Assembly (NCBI GenBank): GCA_038501195.1
Contig: JBBPUQ010000006.1
Span: 2,666,001 to 2,730,000, forward strand
Length of the DNA stretch: 64,000 bases
Direction of reading: 5' to 3'
Source: Nemania diffusa
Taxonomy: Eukaryota; Ascomycota; Sordariomycetes; Xylariales; Xylariaceae
Under the pieces are notes generated by a model, which was given only the letters and a program-made list of their open reading frames with translations, made no database searches and was not told the DNA's origin. Every line of letters begins with the position of its first letter. Position 1 is the first letter of the stretch. This document shows positions 62,737-64,000 of this stretch, one piece after another. A program made the position numbers and the translations under genes.

Positions 62737-62965
62737 AAAATAATAATAAAAACTTAGTTTTAGTTTATTTTTTTATTATTTTTAATAATATAATTAATTA
62801 TTTTATTAAAATTTAATAACTGCTTTTTTTAATAATATAATTAGTTATTTTATTTAGTATAATTAAAAAGTTTAATTAAAATAATAATAAAAACTTAGTT
62901 TTATTTTAACTTTTTATTATTATTAACAATATAATTAATTATTTTTTATTAAAACTTAATAACTT
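62737..62965. repeat. ~140-bp direct repeat
   Basis: AATAATAATAAAAACTTAG followed by TTTTAGTTTATTTT and AATAATATAATTAATTATTT begins near 62738 and recurs near 62879 with minor changes. Decayed tandem pair. Confidence 0.6.
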
Positions 62966-64000
62966 TATAAACTTTATATATTTAATACAATTAAAAAACT
63001 TAATTAAATTATTTATAAAATTATTTTTTAATTTAATATATTAAAAATATATATAATTTGTTTTAATTTTTTAATTAATATAATAATATATTATATAAAT
63101 CAATCTTTTTTATATTTTAGTTATAACAAGCTATAAATATTATTATTAACAATTATTATTAACTTTAAATATAACAACTTTAGCAGTTTTTTATATTTAT
63201 ATTTTTATTTTTTTTAAAAAATATATTTTTTTCTTTTTAAATATATATTTGTAATACTTTTTGTAATAGCTATAGTTTTTATATCAATTTTGCTTAATTA
63301 AATATTTGTTATATTTATTTTAAATAATATAAATCAAACTTGCTTTTTTATAATAGATTTAGTTTTGTTTTAACTAAATATTTAATTAACTAAATATTTA
63401 AATAAAATATATATATAGTTACAACTACTATTAGTATTATTATTATTGTTTGTTTTGTTGCTATTTTTGTTATTTTTAGTTTTACTTTTATATTTAATAT
63501 TATTAGCGTTTTTATTTTTGTTATTATTTTTTTTTAAGTTGTTATTATTATTACTATTATTTTAGCTTTAAAGCAAATAAATAAATTTTAAAACAGAAAA
63601 TTGTTTTTATTTTATTAATAAAAGCTATAAAAAATATATATATTATTTACTTTTAAATATTATTATATAAAACTTATAGCTGTTTTAATATATTTAAATA
63701 TATTAAACTTTTTAATATATTTTAAAATTTTTTTTTTTTTGTTTATATTTTAATATTTAAAAACATCTACTAACTTTTTTTTAATTTATAAATAATAATT
63801 TAAATATTTATTAAATATAATAAGTACTATAGAAATAGTAAAATAAACTAGTTTGTAATAGTATAGTTTTAGCTAATTTTTATATTTTAATAAATCTGAA
63901 ATTTTAAAAAAAAAAACGATAATATAAAATAAAAAACTAGAAAATAATCTAAAAACTTTTTATATAAATTTTATAATATATAAATATATATAATAAATAA

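Larger units (their letters stand above)
50531..64000. repeat. AT-rich, RIP-like degraded block (right)
   Basis: 13.5 kb of nearly pure A+T with the same purine-before-C residue pattern as the left block. No gene or readable transposon domain was found; a few long open frames are low-complexity translations of A/T runs. Slightly less eroded parts occur at about 58,480-60,700. Internal tandem repeats are listed separately. The block runs off the end of the window. Confidence 0.8.

Overview
The window is nuclear DNA of a filamentous ascomycete (Pezizomycotina). The evidence is short spliced introns (about 53-97 nt, GTRNGY donors, CTAAC-type branch points) and a gene set typical of that group: UstYa/DUF3328 oxidase, HET-domain protein, S53 sedolisin, Hsp70-like ATPase and otubain. 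The genome is bipartite. A gene-bearing island of balanced composition (about 13.1-50.5 kb) lies between two extremely AT-rich blocks that look like RIP-type mutational wreckage. I cannot name the species.

Left block (1 to about 13,100): almost only A and T. It contains one recognisable Ty3/Gypsy LTR retrotransposon (3843-10647) with two 277-bp LTRs. Ghost Gag zinc knuckle, protease, reverse transcriptase, RNase H and integrase motifs are readable through stop codons and mutated catalytic residues.

Island, left part (13.17-18.75 kb): the most interesting locus. A four-exon UstYa-family oxidase gene (minus strand, 13174-14032) is divergently paired, about 1.3 kb apart, with a gene for a secreted 115-aa precursor. 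The precursor has four 22-residue repeats, each carrying DYIFIDLP between Kex2 (KR) sites. This is the minimal signature of a dikaritin-type fungal RiPP (the class of ustiloxin, phomopsin and asperipin). The core sequence is not one I recognise. A single-exon HET-domain gene follows, convergent with the precursor.

Island, middle (19.5-35.9 kb and up to 37.6 kb): a secreted S53 peptidase (two exons), a cytochrome P450 pseudogene, an intact eight-exon Hsp70-like gene, a mitochondrial lipoyl(octanoyl)transferase (LIP2-type) and a four-exon otubain-like deubiquitinase with a long Q/H-rich amino-terminal tail. I rebuilt exon structures by requiring consensus splice sites, frame continuity and family motifs across every junction.

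Island, right part (37.6-49.96 kb): about 12 kb of balanced composition with no gene I can support, only microsatellites and TAGGTA/TACCTA-rich sequence. At the right edge is the 5' end (three exons, 45 aa) of a FAD-dependent pyridine-nucleotide oxidoreductase. Its remainder is missing where the second AT-rich block starts.

Right block (about 50,520-64,000): AT-rich, with several decayed tandem repeats and no identifiable gene. Across both blocks the surviving cytosines sit almost only after a purine (ApC, GpC). This context bias is more striking than the classical CpA signature.
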